Assembly (NCBI GenBank): GCA_002633005.1
Contig: NMRA01000343.1
Span: 1-62,000, forward strand
Origin: Phoronis australis
Lineage: Eukaryota > Phoronida > Phoronidae
Length of the DNA: 62,000 nucleotides
Direction of reading: 5' to 3'
The notes under the pieces were generated by a model. That model was not told the origin of the DNA and did not search any database. It was given only the letters and a program-made list of their open reading frames with translations. This document shows, piece after piece, positions 61,877-62,000 of this stretch (position 1 is its first letter; the number at the start of each line of letters is the position of its first letter). A program made the position numbers and the translations under genes.

Positions 61877-62000
61877 GTAAATTATTCTGTAAAAGTTGCC
61901 AAAAGCCATTACAATGCAGTCTCTAAACCCCAATCTTTTGTTGTAAGCCAGTGTTCAGCACAATATTTTGACTTTTGGTAGTGTGTGAATTGCAAGATAG

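Overview
The window is a piece of animal (metazoan) nuclear genome. One very large, intron-rich gene on the + strand fills almost all of it, from 3280 to the last visible exon end at 61876, and it continues past the right edge. The spliced protein is clearly the orthologue of DNAH2, an axonemal dynein heavy chain (inner-arm type in vertebrates). I found 70 well-supported or likely coding exons plus one candidate microexon. All have GT-AG introns, and the reading frame carries through every junction. Together they give 4,174 codons (4,156 without the candidate). Human DNAH2 is about 4,430 residues, so only the last few hundred residues (end of AAA6 and the C-terminal domain) are missing. The A+T-rich introns of a few hundred bases to about 2.4 kb, and the pairs of overlapping but slightly different sequences at assembly joins, suggest a highly heterozygous invertebrate. 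I cannot name the species.

Layout: 157-1498 is a nest of large palindromes (fold-back or MITE-like repeats). 1499-2236 holds nothing I recognise. 2237-3085 is a decayed Penelope-like retroelement with a frameshifted GIY-YIG endonuclease remnant. 3280-18520 codes the N-terminal tail (DHC_N1), preceded by a Ser/Lys/Gly-rich basic leader. 19624-26929 codes the linker (DHC_N2) and the lead into AAA1. 27398-30539 is AAA1 with intact Walker A and B. 31216-33119 is AAA2 with a degenerate P-loop. 36585-41094 leads into and contains AAA3. 41696-47912 is AAA4. 48109-51192 is the stalk and microtubule-binding domain. 51547-57469 is AAA5 and the AAA5/6 joint. 58975-61876 is the first part of AAA6 and beyond.

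Assembly: single N characters lie at 15564, 33931, 45776 and 52058. The second and third are flanked by near-identical overlaps (about 0.7 kb and 1.75 kb). These overlaps repeat one microexon and two and a half AAA4 exons with only synonymous differences. They are best read as unmerged contig ends or haplotypes, not real duplications.

Most interesting signal: several introns carry tandem repeats whose unit straddles an exon-intron boundary, so that splice sites are themselves repeated. These are exon 9 donor (45-bp unit), exon 14 acceptor (exact 55-bp period, four copies), exon 24 donor (decayed), exon 25 donor (37-bp unit, six copies) and exon 62 acceptor (71-72-bp unit). Exon 41 shows a possible sixth. 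Three short symmetric phase 0/0 exons (33, 30 and 54 nt) look like lineage-specific, possibly alternative, cassettes.
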